The notes under the pieces: model-generated | What the model saw: only the letters and a program-made list of their open reading frames with translations | What the model was told of the DNA's origin: nothing | Databases searched by the model: none | DNA from: Amblyomma americanum | Lineage: Eukaryota > Arthropoda > Arachnida > Ixodida > Ixodidae | Assembly (NCBI RefSeq): GCF_052857255.1 | Contig: NC_135498.1 | Location: 160,856,624-160,920,623, forward strand | Length of the DNA stretch: 64,000 nucleotides | Direction of reading: 5' to 3' | Position numbers and translations under genes: made by a program | In this document: positions 19,979 through 30,186 of the stretch, piece after piece | Position numbering within the stretch: the stretch's first letter is position 1 | How the letters are laid out: the number at the start of each line of letters is the position of its first letter

Positions 19979-22065
19979 CCGTATTTACCCAAATGTAATG
20001 CGAGGGTCGACTTTGTGAGGGCGAAACCGCGAAAAAAAACGAACACGATTGTAACGCGAGGGTCGACGTTGCGAACGCGCACGATCAAAGACGCAAAAAC
20101 GCGAATTTAACACGAGGAACCGAAACTATAGAACACGAATGTAACGCAGGAAACAAACTATAGAAAAAGTCTAGAGCAGATTTATTGAAGTACCTGCAAA
20201 CTATGCCTTATCTTCATCCTCGCCACTGATGTCGCCGTCGCTGTGATCATAGCTGGACTTCTCTTTGTGACTAGTTGTTTCCCACAACAAATCGTCCTCA
20301 CTTCCGTCGAGGGCATTTGAAATAGAACATTTCTTAAATGCGCGGTGGACTGTTTCATGAGGCAGCCCGTACCAAGCAGCTGAAACCCACTGGGCAACAG
20401 TAGATGCACTCGGGCGTTTCAGTCTCCCTGCAGGTGTTGAGGTAGATCCACATTCAATCCAGTCCCAATACAGCTGCCGCAGGCGATTCTTGAATGGCTT
20501 GTTCAAGCAAACATCCAAGGGCTGAAGAATGGACGTCATTCCACCCGGTATAACAACCAAATGCATTCGGTCACGCTGCAGCTTTTCTTTCACGCCGGGT
20601 GTGAGGTGACCTCGAAAAGAATCCAGCACCAATTTTGATTCTGGATGCAGCAATGCACCTGGCCTTCGGTCCCAAACGCTGGAAATCCAATCTATGACGA
20701 GTCCCGAGTCCATCCAGCCTTTTTCGTGGCAGCGCACGACAACATTGTTCGGAAATTTTTCTTTCGGGATAGTCTTCCGGCGAAAAATTATGAAGGGAGG
20801 GAGCTTGCGACCATCAGCCAAACATGCGAGCATTACTGTTATCCGATTCTTTTCGTTTCCAGTGCTTCTAATCCGAACTTCGTGTTCACCAGACTTGTGC
20901 ACTGTCCTAACCATTGGCATATCAAGGTACACGGGGGTTTGGTCCGCATTCCCGATGTGTCCAAGTGGCATGTTTGTAGAGCGGCGGAGATCAATGACAT
21001 ACCGCTGAAACGCGAGAAGTTTCGACTTGAAGTCCTCGGGCAGTTTCTGACAAATCGAGGTAGTGCGTCGAAGGGAAAAACCTGCCCTTCGCATGAACTT
21101 CTGTATCCAGTTGTGCGATGCCTTGAATTGGTTTGGCACCAAACCCGCGTCTCGCGCATGTTCACGTGCTTTGCACTGAAGCATCTCAATGCTCACACCA
21201 AGAAGCCGGGAGCGTTGTTCACCAACAAAGTCCGCAAGATGACGCTCCAAATCCGGGAAGCGGCCTTTCTTGGGCCCACGGAAACCTTTTCTTTGACTGT
21301 TGCAATTGAACAACTCCTGGCGATGCTTCCTCCATCCCCGTATCGTCGATTCGTTGATGTCCAGGCTCCTTGCGGCTGCTGAGTTACCGACCTTTTCGGC
21401 GAGTAGAATAGCGTTGCACTTGAAACCAGCGGTATACTGAGCACGAGAGCACGCCATTTTGGATGTAGGCACAATAAGCAGGCAGGAACACACCAACGTG
21501 TCGAAGCACAGACCATGCGGCTATGCACTGCCGGAGGAGTCGTTGGCGTAGGTCACGTGGTACTATCGTAGAAACAAGTGCCCAGAACGCGCCGCCAGTG
21601 GCCCAAACGGACCGCTATGTCACCAGAATAAAAAAAGGCGCGTCCATTTCACGCGCCAAGGGGGGGGTGCTCGTCGTAGAATCACCTAGCAGTGAGAAAA
21701 AGGCGCGTTCATTTCGCGCGCCAGTCGTTCGACACTCACGAGCGCGTTTGGTCCTTTTAAGGTGACTCGTTGCTGGCGCCCTCTCGTTGGTGTCGTGTGC
21801 TCTGCCTTTTTCGCGTTTGCACCGCATTCACGGCTCGTCCTGGCCGTGGTTCGCTTATTGTTTGACCGCTGAATTTGGAGCGCGCGACTTTGAAGGAGCA
21901 GGTCAATCGACACACACGTAAATGCGGCATATTAAGCGAGCTTAATAATGAGTGTTTGGTGCCTTTCTTAGCATTTTTATACCTAGTATTCGAATGTAAC
22001 GCGGGGGGTGACTTTCCACTTCTGTTTATGGTAAAAAAACTCGCGTTACATTCGGGTAAGTATGG
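19979..22065 (-). mobile_element. pogo-type DNA transposon with an intact ORF
   Basis: TIRs read CCGTATTTACCCAAATGTAA (left) and the complement of CCATACTTACCCGAATGTAA (right), flanked by TA (19977-19978 and 22066-22067). A second block of the terminal motif (gtaacgcgagggtcgac, acgcgttacattcg-like) is repeated internally near both ends. Length is 2,087 bp with one gene on the minus strand. Confidence 0.92.
20201..21457 (-). CDS. pogo-type transposase, intact
   Basis: 418-residue DDE_1 transposase. ATG at 21457 (ccaaaATGG) starts a psq/Brinker-like HTH (residues ~5-45: YTAGFKCNAILLAEKVGN, then NESTIRGWRKHR), followed by a CENP-B-like second HTH (NWIQKFMRRAGFSLRR). The catalytic triad is D172 (GNADQTPVY), D279 (LVLDSFRGH) and D315 (QPLDVCLNKPFK), a DD35D spacing. 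The C-terminus is acidic (HSDGDISGEDEDKA). There are no stops or frameshifts. It belongs to a different pogo lineage from the Tiggers here. Clean TIRs and an intact frame suggest a recently active copy, but only one copy is visible. Confidence 0.9.
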   Translation of the reverse strand: MACSRAQYTAGFKCNAILLAEKVGNSAAARSLDINESTIRGWRKHRQELFNCNSQRKGFRGPKKGRFPDLERHLADFVGEQRSRLLGVSIEMLQCKAREHARDAGLVPNQFKASHNWIQKFMRRAGFSLRRTTSICQKLPEDFKSKLLAFQRYVIDLRRSTNMPLGHIGNADQTPVYLDMPMVRTVHKSGEHEVRIRSTGNEKNRITVMLACLADGRKLPPFIIFRRKTIPKEKFPNNVVVRCHEKGWMDSGLVIDWISSVWDRRPGALLHPESKLVLDSFRGHLTPGVKEKLQRDRMHLVVIPGGMTSILQPLDVCLNKPFKNRLRQLYWDWIECGSTSTPAGRLKRPSASTVAQWVSAAWYGLPHETVHRAFKKCSISNALDGSEDDLLWETTSHKEKSSYDHSDGDISGEDEDKA

Positions 22066-23111
22066 TAATTTACATTGATATATGTACAACCGGCAACAAA
22101 ATAAGTTGGGGCACGCGACAGGCGACCGGAATCAGATAAAACTGCATCACCGCGCCATCTGACGTGGCACTTCTGGTGTCGAGACATCGCAGTGGCCGTT
22201 CGCCTCCTTTCATGCTCACAGCCCTGTCTTTTTTTCTCGCCTGCAGGGGACTATCTGATTACATCCACCTTTTGGCGTTAGGCGTCGCTTTCTTCATTCA
22301 CAGCGTGACGTTCGCAGTTCGGCGTGCGCACGGCGAGGGAGAAGCGTGTGCTGCCCTACTTCGGCCGGATAACATATCTTAACGTTTCTGGCTGACAAAC
22401 CGGTACCTCACACAGGATTACTCCGCTTTGCATTTTTGTGCGAAAGCATTTTTCCGATGGGCGCTAACCCCGAGGAAGATGTTGCGGTCTTTGTGTGTGC
22501 CAAGGCAACAGCAACTGCGTCATAGTAACGCTATAACATAAGTGTGCGGCGATTCAACTTTAGAAAAGGGCAACACCGCGCTCTGTTCGATGGCCATCAC
22601 CAAAGTATGCTCGGGCCACCCCCAAAATTTGGCCCTAGTTACCTGAATATTGACGTCGGCCAAATTGATATCTAGTTATAATTAACCGAGCTCAGTTCGA
22701 TGGTCGCACCCAAATTTGGCCTGGGCCACTCGAAAGTTTACCAATATAAATGCACTGAGTGAACCATGCTTCCGCTCGTCGAGTTACCGGTGTATGCACA
22801 TTCAGCCGCTGCGATTTTTCTTTCTTGGTTTAAACATTCTGTGGTGTGTCGAAATAGGAACGAGCGCACACAAACCGAAGAGTGAGCCGAAAAATCGTTT
22901 CATTTATTGCCGTCAGATGGTACGGGATAGGCAGGTCACTTTGCACATAGAATAAAATAAGTAAGTAGACGAGTAATAAATGCCAGGAGGTATCGCTGTA
23001 GCCATAAGTTCGATGTGAGAGAACAAAATGAAATTAAGGCAGAAGTCAAGCAAAAAAAAAATAGCATTGCCGCTAAATGTGTCCTTTGTGTCCCCTGGTC
23101 ATTATACAGAC

Positions 23112-23623
23112 TTAGTAGCGGGTGAAGTAACCGTCCGCTGAAATGATTTCCGCCATCCGCCTTGGCATCGAGTCGTACAATGAGACTACATATTCACGAT
23201 CAGTTCAAAGAACTTCCCACTCTTCGTGAATGGCACTTCACAGCACATCTGCTGTTGCTCTGGATAAGTTTCGTGTGGACAGGCACGACTTCATGCACGC
23301 CCGCACATTTTCAATGGGATTTGCGTCCGCGCCATTTGGAGGCCACATCAACGTGCGCACGCCAAGGTCTTCGAGAAGGGCTGTCACCTGACGAGCCATG
23401 TGCACGGGGCTTTTGTCCTGCTGGAACAAGAAGCACCCGTTAGGGAAGGGCCCATCCAGCACATAAGGAAGCATGGTATCCTGTAGTACAGCACTGTAAC
23501 AGGAGGCCGTGAACCTCCCATCAATGCGCACAAGAGGCCTTAGCCCATCTTTGCTCATGGCCCCCCAAACGGAGACTGCACACCGGCCACTTGAAAGAAC
23601 ACTGTGTATAGCCAGGGCGGTAT
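23112..23623 (-). pseudogene. Tc1-type transposase exon 2, with frameshift and two stops
   Basis: The acceptor tttacaattgcag lies just upstream (minus strand). The exon opens with RYRPGYT-type sequence in frame with exon 1, but shifts frame near 23600 into SGRCAVSVWGAMSKDG. The DD34E residues are present: D in FQQDKSPVH and E in NGADANPIENV. Two TGA codons near the 3' end (about 23238 and 23205) interrupt the tail, which otherwise runs to SLYDSMPRRMAEII and stops at 23112. Exons 1 and 2 together give about 339 codons, the usual Tc1 length. This copy is inactive. Confidence 0.85.
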
Positions 23624-24037
23624 CTGCAATTGTAAAAGAAGCACAATGGACAGGTAAAGATGTAGAAAAGTCATTGTGCGAACGGTAAATTAGTCTTCAA
23701 TGAGTCTTTTTTTTTTGCTTATACATCATTGCATCTTGCAAAATCCTTCAAATATGTGTATTCGACCTGGTGCTGATAAGAAGTTATTGATGCACATTGC
23801 TCTGACTTCTAGTGCACTTAGTTCTTTATTAAGGTTTTCAGATAAATAGACTGATGTTAATATTTTGATAATTCCTGAAATATCAGATACAGTTAAACCT
23901 CGATATAACGAAGTCGGAAAAATCGGCACTTTACTTCGTTAAATTGAAATTTCGTTACGCCGAAATTCGCCTCCCAGCATGCAAAGGAACTTCCAAAACG
24001 TGTTGTGAGTGCGGTGCACGCACGGCAAAACGCTTTA

Positions 24038-25552
24038 TTAATGGTGAAAATAAACTGTTATCTTTTTCTGCGCTTTTTTCTTCATCAACAAAGGCGTCAC
24101 ACGTCGTTCGTAGGCCCAGAGTGACTGGATGGCATCTTGGTCTTCTTCTGCGCTAGCAAACCGCCTGAGCACGTCGGTAGCGTCGGCCACTTCGCGAGTG
24201 GTTGGGATGTCGCACTCATCGTCGGCTTCGCCTTCGCTGTCGTCTTGAGAGTTTCCCAACACGTCGTTCACGATCGTTTCCACCGTCACCTCCTCCGTCG
24301 CGAGGACACAGGAGTCTCCAAAAAGATAGTCATCCAGCTCGACTCCTTCCGGGATGGCACCGTCGCTGCGAAGACGCTGCCACCTCTCATCAAGCGCCTC
24401 TTCTTCCAGCGCGGGCAAGTCCGCTTCAGAACTAGCTGCTTCAGCTGTCTTGAAGCCCGCTTTGCGGAAGCAATTCTCAAAAATCTCCTTTGAGGTGGAG
24501 TTCCAGGACGCGGTCAACATCTCAAGGGCCTGAAACAAGTCCACTTTAGTGGGGCGTTCTAGTCGGAGGTCAAGCAGCAGCTTGTCAATTAGCCGCCGGC
24601 GATATGCACACTTTACGCTGTTTATTATGCCCTGGTCCAGGGGCTGAATTAGTGACGTGCAGTTCGGCGGCAGAAACTTCACCTCAACTTGCGACAGTTC
24701 TAAATCTTCAATGTGGTGTGCGGAGCAGTTATCCAAGATGACGCACACTTTGCGTCCAGCGGTTTTCATGTCCGCGTCGAAGGCTTGCAACCAGCCACGG
24801 AAAATATCACGCGTCATCCATGCTTTTTGGTTGGATGCATACTGTATTGCCAGCTGGCGCGAATTGCTGAAGCACCGCGGCTTCTTGCTGCGCCCTATCA
24901 CGAGCGGCACATGCTTGTCGCTGCCATCCATGTTGGCACAAAGCAAGACCGAGATGCGCAGTTTGCTATGTTTCCCACCGTGACACTTTTCACCTTTTAT
25001 TGCCAACGTACGACACGGCAGCATCTGATAGAACAACGCCGTTTCGTCGGCGTTGTAGACGTCGGCTGGATCATAGTGCGCCAAGATCTTCGGCACTTCT
25101 GTGTCGACCCAAGAAGCCGATCCTGTCGTGTCAGCTGATGTTGATTCACCACTTAAGATTTTGCCCACGATAGCATGACGGGCTTTGAAGCGGTGCAGCC
25201 ACCCGCTGCTGGCCTGAAAATCGTCGTGGCCGAACAGACAGGCAAAATTCCTCGCCTTTTCTTGCAGTAATGCGCCGCATATGGGAATGTTCTGTTCCCT
25301 AACCGACACAAACCATGCAAAGACCGCCTTATCCACATCTTCGAAAGTGGGAACCTTCAACCTTTTTCGTTGAGCGTTTGGTCCGTTCTTCAGGGATTCG
25401 AGGATAGAGTCTTTCGCTTTCAAAATCGTCGAAAGGGTGCTCTGCGGTATGCCGAACCGGACGGCGACATCCTTCTTCTTTTCACCATTTTCCACGGCTT
25501 TGAGCACATTCGCCTTTTCTTCAAGAGCTAGGACTTTGCGTTTCCCACTCAT
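24038..25552 (-). CDS. Tigger-3 transposase, intact
   Basis: 504-residue Tigger transposase. ATG at 25552 precedes KRKVLALEEKANVLKAVE (first HTH); the second DNA-binding domain is FEDVDKAVFAWFVSVREQN to SSGWLHRFKARHA. DDE_1 catalytic residues: D169 (YNADETALFY), D274 (ILDNCSAHH), D306 (PLDQGIINSVK). NCFRKAGF is followed by a long acidic region and a conserved tail ending KKITVYFHH. No stop or frameshift. Tigger-4 is inserted about 420 bp upstream of the ATG and probably separates the gene from its TIR promoter. Confidence 0.92.
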   Translation of the reverse strand: MSGKRKVLALEEKANVLKAVENGEKKKDVAVRFGIPQSTLSTILKAKDSILESLKNGPNAQRKRLKVPTFEDVDKAVFAWFVSVREQNIPICGALLQEKARNFACLFGHDDFQASSGWLHRFKARHAIVGKILSGESTSADTTGSASWVDTEVPKILAHYDPADVYNADETALFYQMLPCRTLAIKGEKCHGGKHSKLRISVLLCANMDGSDKHVPLVIGRSKKPRCFSNSRQLAIQYASNQKAWMTRDIFRGWLQAFDADMKTAGRKVCVILDNCSAHHIEDLELSQVEVKFLPPNCTSLIQPLDQGIINSVKCAYRRRLIDKLLLDLRLERPTKVDLFQALEMLTASWNSTSKEIFENCFRKAGFKTAEAASSEADLPALEEEALDERWQRLRSDGAIPEGVELDDYLFGDSCVLATEEVTVETIVNDVLGNSQDDSEGEADDECDIPTTREVADATDVLRRFASAEEDQDAIQSLWAYERRVTPLLMKKKAQKKITVYFHH

Positions 25553-25972
25553 TCTTTTCGAGATGTCAGGCGCGCGCACAAAAACACAGCACGAGACACA
25601 TCGACGCGTACACTTCAGCAGCACAAAACCGTCAGAAAACTTGCCGTGCACGCTTCGGTGGCAAGGCCTAGACTGCGTGGGCGAGAAAACTGCGCGACTG
25701 AATGTGTCTATGCTAGTGTCCTCTAGCGGACTTACTCAACAACGTTCGGCAGTGTCACCCGTGCTACCCCAGATGGCGCGGCAAACGGCACCTTGTTATC
25801 ATCATCGCGATTGCCAGCCATGTACAGCTGCGCCGCGGCCGTTTTTAGGGGCGCAGGTTAGTGCGCGCACACTTTTCAACCACTAAACTTCGCAGTATAC
25901 TTTTATTAAATTATTTTGGTTCATCTCGAGCCAGCAACAAAATTTCGTTACGTTGAAAGTGCGCCAGAACTA

Positions 25973-28589
25973 CAGTTAAACCTGGATATAACGAAGTTGA
26001 AAAAAGCTCCCGATTTTTCGTTACATGCAGGTTTTCGTTACATGCAGGTTTCGCGTGAAGGCTCGTCAATTGTTTTTATGACGTGACACGACTGTTCTTA
26101 CGTCGCCGCGCACGTGGAAGTGCGTGGCGCGAAACGACTGCACCATGTGTCTGCGCATAGGCAACTTGGTGTAGAGAGAGGAACTCGAGCGAGAGACAGC
26201 GGGAATCATCGTGCCTGCGTGCTCTGCCGAAGCGCGATTGGTGGCCCCGAGAGGGACCGTTGAAAAAAAAAGCTTCCAAAGGAGCTTTGAGAGAAGAGGA
26301 GAGGCGGCGTTATTTTACACTGAAAAATTGCGTAATTGCTGCCTGCTTCTTCGGCACAAGTGCAGGCAGGACACGCCGCTCCAAAGAAGCTAAATCATGT
26401 AGAGCTCCTTCATCGTCGCGCGAGCCAACGAAACGGCGCATAACGTCCATTGCGTTCATCACCTCCTTTGCAGTAGGCACGTCACACGGATCTGCATCGC
26501 AAGCACCATCATCACGATCATCTTGCACGCTTTCAGCCAGTGCTGCATCAGTCATTTCCTCTGTAGCCACGGCGGCGTTGTCGGCAAACAAAAAGTCATC
26601 CAGTTCAACGTCGTCGGGTACACCACCGTTAGTGCGTAGCTCGTTCCACACTTCGGCCACATCGGACGGAGTAGAAACGTCTTCCTCGTCATCGGCACCA
26701 GCCTGTGCGTTTCTTGCTATTCCGGCCTTTAAAAAGCAATTCCTAATAACTTCTGCCCTGACCTCTTGCCAGGAGGTAGCAAGCATCTCGACTGCTTGAT
26801 AAATATCAATCTTCATCTCCCGTTCCAGCCGGATGTCGAGAAGAATCTTCTGGATTAGTCGGCGTCGGTAACAGCATTTAAAACTGTTAATGACCCCTTT
26901 GTCAAGGGGTTGTATTAGGGACGTGCAGTTGGCCGGGAAGTAGTGCAGTTCGATGTTCGAGAGCTGCAGGCCTTCGACGTGGTGCGCCGAGCAATTATCC
27001 AGCAGTAGGCAAACTTGACGGCCTTGCCGCTTGACGTCCTGGTTAAATTCCGTTAACCATTCTGAAAATATTGGCCGAGTCATCCACGCCTTGGAGTTCG
27101 CCACATACTTGACGGGCATACGCTTCGTTCCCTTAAAACACCTGGGACGGGCACTTTTGCCGACAACCAGCGGGACTCGCTTGTCTGTGCCGTCGAGGTT
27201 GGCGCACAGCAGAATCGTTATGCGGAGCTTGCTCTGCTTTCCGCCGCGGCAGTCATCGCCTTTTAGTGCTAGCGTGCGGCCCGGAAGCATTTGATAAAAT
27301 AGAGCGGTCTCGTCGGCATTGTAGACATCGGCCGCCTCGAAGCGACTCAGTATTCGAGGCAGCTTGTCAGCCACCCATGAAGCAGCAGCATCGCTGTCTG
27401 CGTAGGCAGATTCGCCGCTGATTACTCTCCCGACGACACCGTGTCGGCTCTTGAATCCCTGCAGCCACCCGTTGCTTGCCTTGAAATCGTCATGACCCAA
27501 GATACACGCAAAGTCCTTTGCCTTCTGTTGCAAAATCGTGCCACTAATGGGCACATTTCTGGCTCGCGTGTCCAAAAACCACGTGAACACTGCCTTGTCC
27601 ACATCAGCATATGTCGACGTCTTCAGGATTTTTTTCTTCGAGCTTGTTCCCGACTCCACTGCGTTTCTAATGTTGTGTTCCGCACTCAAAATCGTTGATA
27701 GGGTGCTCGCTGGAATGCTGAAACGGGCGGCAATGTCCTTCTTCTCGCCCGCGGCGACTGCATTTAAAATTGCAAGTTTGTCTTCGAAAGACAAAACTTT
27801 TCGTTTTCTGGCAGTAGAACTAGCAGAACTCATCATGACCAACCGACGACGCAGTTACAAGCGGAGACGCACGACTACACGCCGACGGCAGGCCTAGCAC
27901 CTCCAAAACAAGTCAAACGAACCAGCACGAGAGCACAGCTGACACGCACAGACGCAGGACAAACGCAAAATGGCGAATGCAACGCGTCGTCCCGTCGGTC
28001 TCGTCCTCCTTTCCCCCCTCTCCTTCCTTCACCCTGGTAATGAAAGAACCGGCCATCAGCGTTGCTTTTAAAGTGAATTCTTGCACATAACTGTGTCTAA
28101 GCCATTGAAACATATGGAAATCACAAAATAAAAATGCTTTTTTTCAAATCCATACATAAAAAATGCAACAAAAGAAATCAACCGCCGCTACAAACGCCAC
28201 CTGGTGCCACGCTACACAAGCAAAGCCTGAACAGGCTGCTACGTTGGGCACGGGGCGGCGCTAGCCGCGCGCTAACCGTCGCTATCATCATCATCGCTAA
28301 GTTCGCTTGGTCGCGGTGATCCCAGGCGTTCGTGTAGCTGTTGGCTCCGTACAATACTAATATTCACTAATATAGTGCATTTATTTGGTCGAATTTTCCT
28401 TAAAAGTGCAAAAAGTAATGACTGATCAGCTTTGCGAGTTCGTTACATCAAGGTTAACTGCCGCAACGTTTTCGTTACATCGAGGTCGAAAATACATGGG
28501 CTTCAATGGGGGCGGCGTTAGGGAATTCAAAAATTTCGTTAAATCCAGGAATTCGTTACATAGAGGTTCGTTACATCCAGGTTTAACTG
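25973..28589 (-). mobile_element. Tigger-4 (pogo superfamily), nested in Tigger-3
   Basis: TIR CAGTTAAACCTGGATATAAC at 25973 and complement ending at 28589, with TA at 25971-25972 and 28590-28591. The terminal sequence differs from Tigger-3 mainly at cgat/ggat, so they are related subfamilies. Internal repeats cgttacatgcagg and cgttacatccagg occur near both ends. Confidence 0.92.
26310..27836 (-). CDS. Tigger-4 transposase, intact
   Basis: 508-residue Tigger transposase, clearly homologous along its length to Tigger-3's. The first ATG in frame is 27836, immediately followed by a second (27833), before KRKVLSFEDKLAILNAVAAG. Catalytic residues: D175 (YNADETALFYQ), D280 (LLDNCSAHHVE), D312 (PLDKGVINSFK). 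The third box has Lys in place of the usual Gln after the Asp, and the Asp itself is kept. NCFLKAGI and an acidic stretch precede the C-terminus KKQAAITQFFSVK, a good match to a PCNA-interacting (PIP) box. There are no stops. It is the best-preserved Tigger gene in the window. Confidence 0.92.
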   Translation of the reverse strand: MMSSASSTARKRKVLSFEDKLAILNAVAAGEKKDIAARFSIPASTLSTILSAEHNIRNAVESGTSSKKKILKTSTYADVDKAVFTWFLDTRARNVPISGTILQQKAKDFACILGHDDFKASNGWLQGFKSRHGVVGRVISGESAYADSDAAASWVADKLPRILSRFEAADVYNADETALFYQMLPGRTLALKGDDCRGGKQSKLRITILLCANLDGTDKRVPLVVGKSARPRCFKGTKRMPVKYVANSKAWMTRPIFSEWLTEFNQDVKRQGRQVCLLLDNCSAHHVEGLQLSNIELHYFPANCTSLIQPLDKGVINSFKCCYRRRLIQKILLDIRLEREMKIDIYQAVEMLATSWQEVRAEVIRNCFLKAGIARNAQAGADDEEDVSTPSDVAEVWNELRTNGGVPDDVELDDFLFADNAAVATEEMTDAALAESVQDDRDDGACDADPCDVPTAKEVMNAMDVMRRFVGSRDDEGALHDLASLERRVLPALVPKKQAAITQFFSVK

Positions 28590-28785
28590 TACTTCGTTAT
28601 ACAGAGGTTGAAAATACATTGTGTTCTATGGAAGCGAAGTTATAGAAACTGAAATACTTCGTTACATCGAGGATTTCGTTACACTGAAGTTCGTTACATC
28701 GAGGTTTAACTGTAGACAAAAGCTTTCGGCTTATGCAAAAGCAGAAAATTAGCCAATGTCACCAAAATGTGAAGGCAGTGGTTAC

Positions 28786-29291
28786 CTGGAATTCAAGTGC
28801 CGCCACACCCGCCTGTGTTGATCCCACCTTGTGCAAAATATGGACTCATCCGAAAAAATAACATTGTGCCATTCATCCAGGGTCCAGTGCCGATGCTCCT
28901 GTGCGAAGCTCAGGCGTTGCTGGCGCTGTCGTTGAGTCAGGAAAGGCTTTTGTGCAGCGGCACAATTTAAAATCCCAGCTTCTTTCAAACGGCGGCGTAC
29001 AGTGGCAGCAGAAATATCCAGTGATAGCGCGTCGCGGATTTCTTTAGCGTTCATGAAAGGGTCAACGACAGCTGCGGCAACAATCAATATGTCGTCCTCG
29101 TGGTTCGTGACTCTTGGACGGCCAGACCGCTTCGCATCCGCAAGTGTTCCCTCATCTCGAAAGGCGCGGATAATCGTGCTCACCGACGTCTTCGACCTAC
29201 CAGTTCTTCGGCATATCTCACGCTGCGGTACACCCTCCACAAAAAGCCTGGCGATTAATCTTCGGTCTCTGGTCGGAACACGTGGTGCCAT
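28786..29291 (-). pseudogene. Tc1-type transposase exon 1 (HTH domains and first catalytic Asp)
   Basis: Starts ATG 29291 and encodes two helix-turn-helix domains (RRLIARLFVEGVPQREICR and a second around KEIRDALSLDISAATVRRRL), a GRPR hook (SGRPRVTN), and the first catalytic Asp in VIFSDESIFC. The exon ends at 28786 with a canonical donor (ccag|gtaacc). The 168 codons are open. The protein continues in exon 2 at 23623. Confidence 0.88.
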
Positions 29292-30186
29292 TTCGGTAGA
29301 CGACGTATCTTTGTTCGGCCTTACACGCTTTTATACCTTTAAGAGGTATCACTGGCCAATGAGAAGTCCGAATACATGACGAGGGGAAAAGGTAAAGGAA
29401 TGGCGTGACAGCCGCATTCTAGTGGGACCAGTGAAAACTAGCTCGGTCACTGCGTAGATGAATTTTCATGCTGCTTCGGTGCCCTTCTTGAGAGCCTTTA
29501 TATGTTTTGTTTTTTTTTTGTTCCGCTGCTATGCGCTGCTGTTTCATGAGGGCAATGCGAGCAGCGAACGCTTCACCCTTTCCATGCGCCCGCCGAAGTG
29601 CAAGCGTGACGTAGGGAATAAAGGAAGCGACGCCTAACGCCAAAAGGTGGATGTAATCAGATAGTCCCCTGCAGGCAAGAAAAAAAGACAGGGTTGTGAG
29701 CACGAAAGGAGGCGAACGGCCACTGCGATATCTCGACACCAGAAGTGCCACGTCAGAGGGCGCGGCGATGCAGTTTTATCTGATTCCGGTCGCCTGTCGC
29801 GTGCCCCGACTTATTTTGTCGCCTGTTGTACCTGAATATAAACGTCTGTTTGTGCATCTGTTTAAAAGGAGTCATGTTCAAGTTCACAGCTTTAGTATGT
29901 CATTTGACATTTCAAAGCTTCATTGTTTCGATTGCCGGAAGTGCAGAAAGCTACACGATTACTGTAGCTGACGGGTAATTCGGACTTTTAGGATATTTCG
30001 GACTTCAATGAGGCACCGTCGTTCACCCCTAGAAGCGCATACATATTCGCGACAAACATTTCTGACTTTAAATGTCTGAAAGTTCGATTTTTCGGACTAA
30101 TTTCAGTTGCCAGCGAACAAAAATCGGCCATCTTATCGGCTTTTTTGCCGGTGCAAAAGCCGCCATCTTGGATTGAGGTGGATTTA

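Larger units (their letters stand above)
23890..28712 (-). mobile_element. Tigger-3 (pogo superfamily), host of Tigger-4
   Basis: TIR CAGTTAAACCTCGATATAAC at 23890, with its near complement (gttacatcgaggtttaactg) ending at 28712, and TA at 23888-23889 and 28713-28714. The right subterminal region has repeated cgttacatcgagg-type motifs. Tigger-4 is inserted at 25973, upstream of the start codon. Confidence 0.92.
22087..29828 (-). mobile_element. Tc1/mariner-type element with ~250-bp TIRs, split by Tigger-3
   Basis: Left end CAACCGGCAACAAAATAAGT, right end its near complement, flanked by TA (22085-22086 and 29829-29830). The inverted arms run about 22087-22340 and 29575-29828 and then diverge. 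Minus-strand transposase exons are at 28786-29291 and 23112-23623. Tigger-3 (23890-28712) sits in the intron between them. Without that insertion the element would be about 2.9 kb. The part between the left arm and exon 2 (22350-23110) has no coding sequence I can recognise. Confidence 0.9.
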
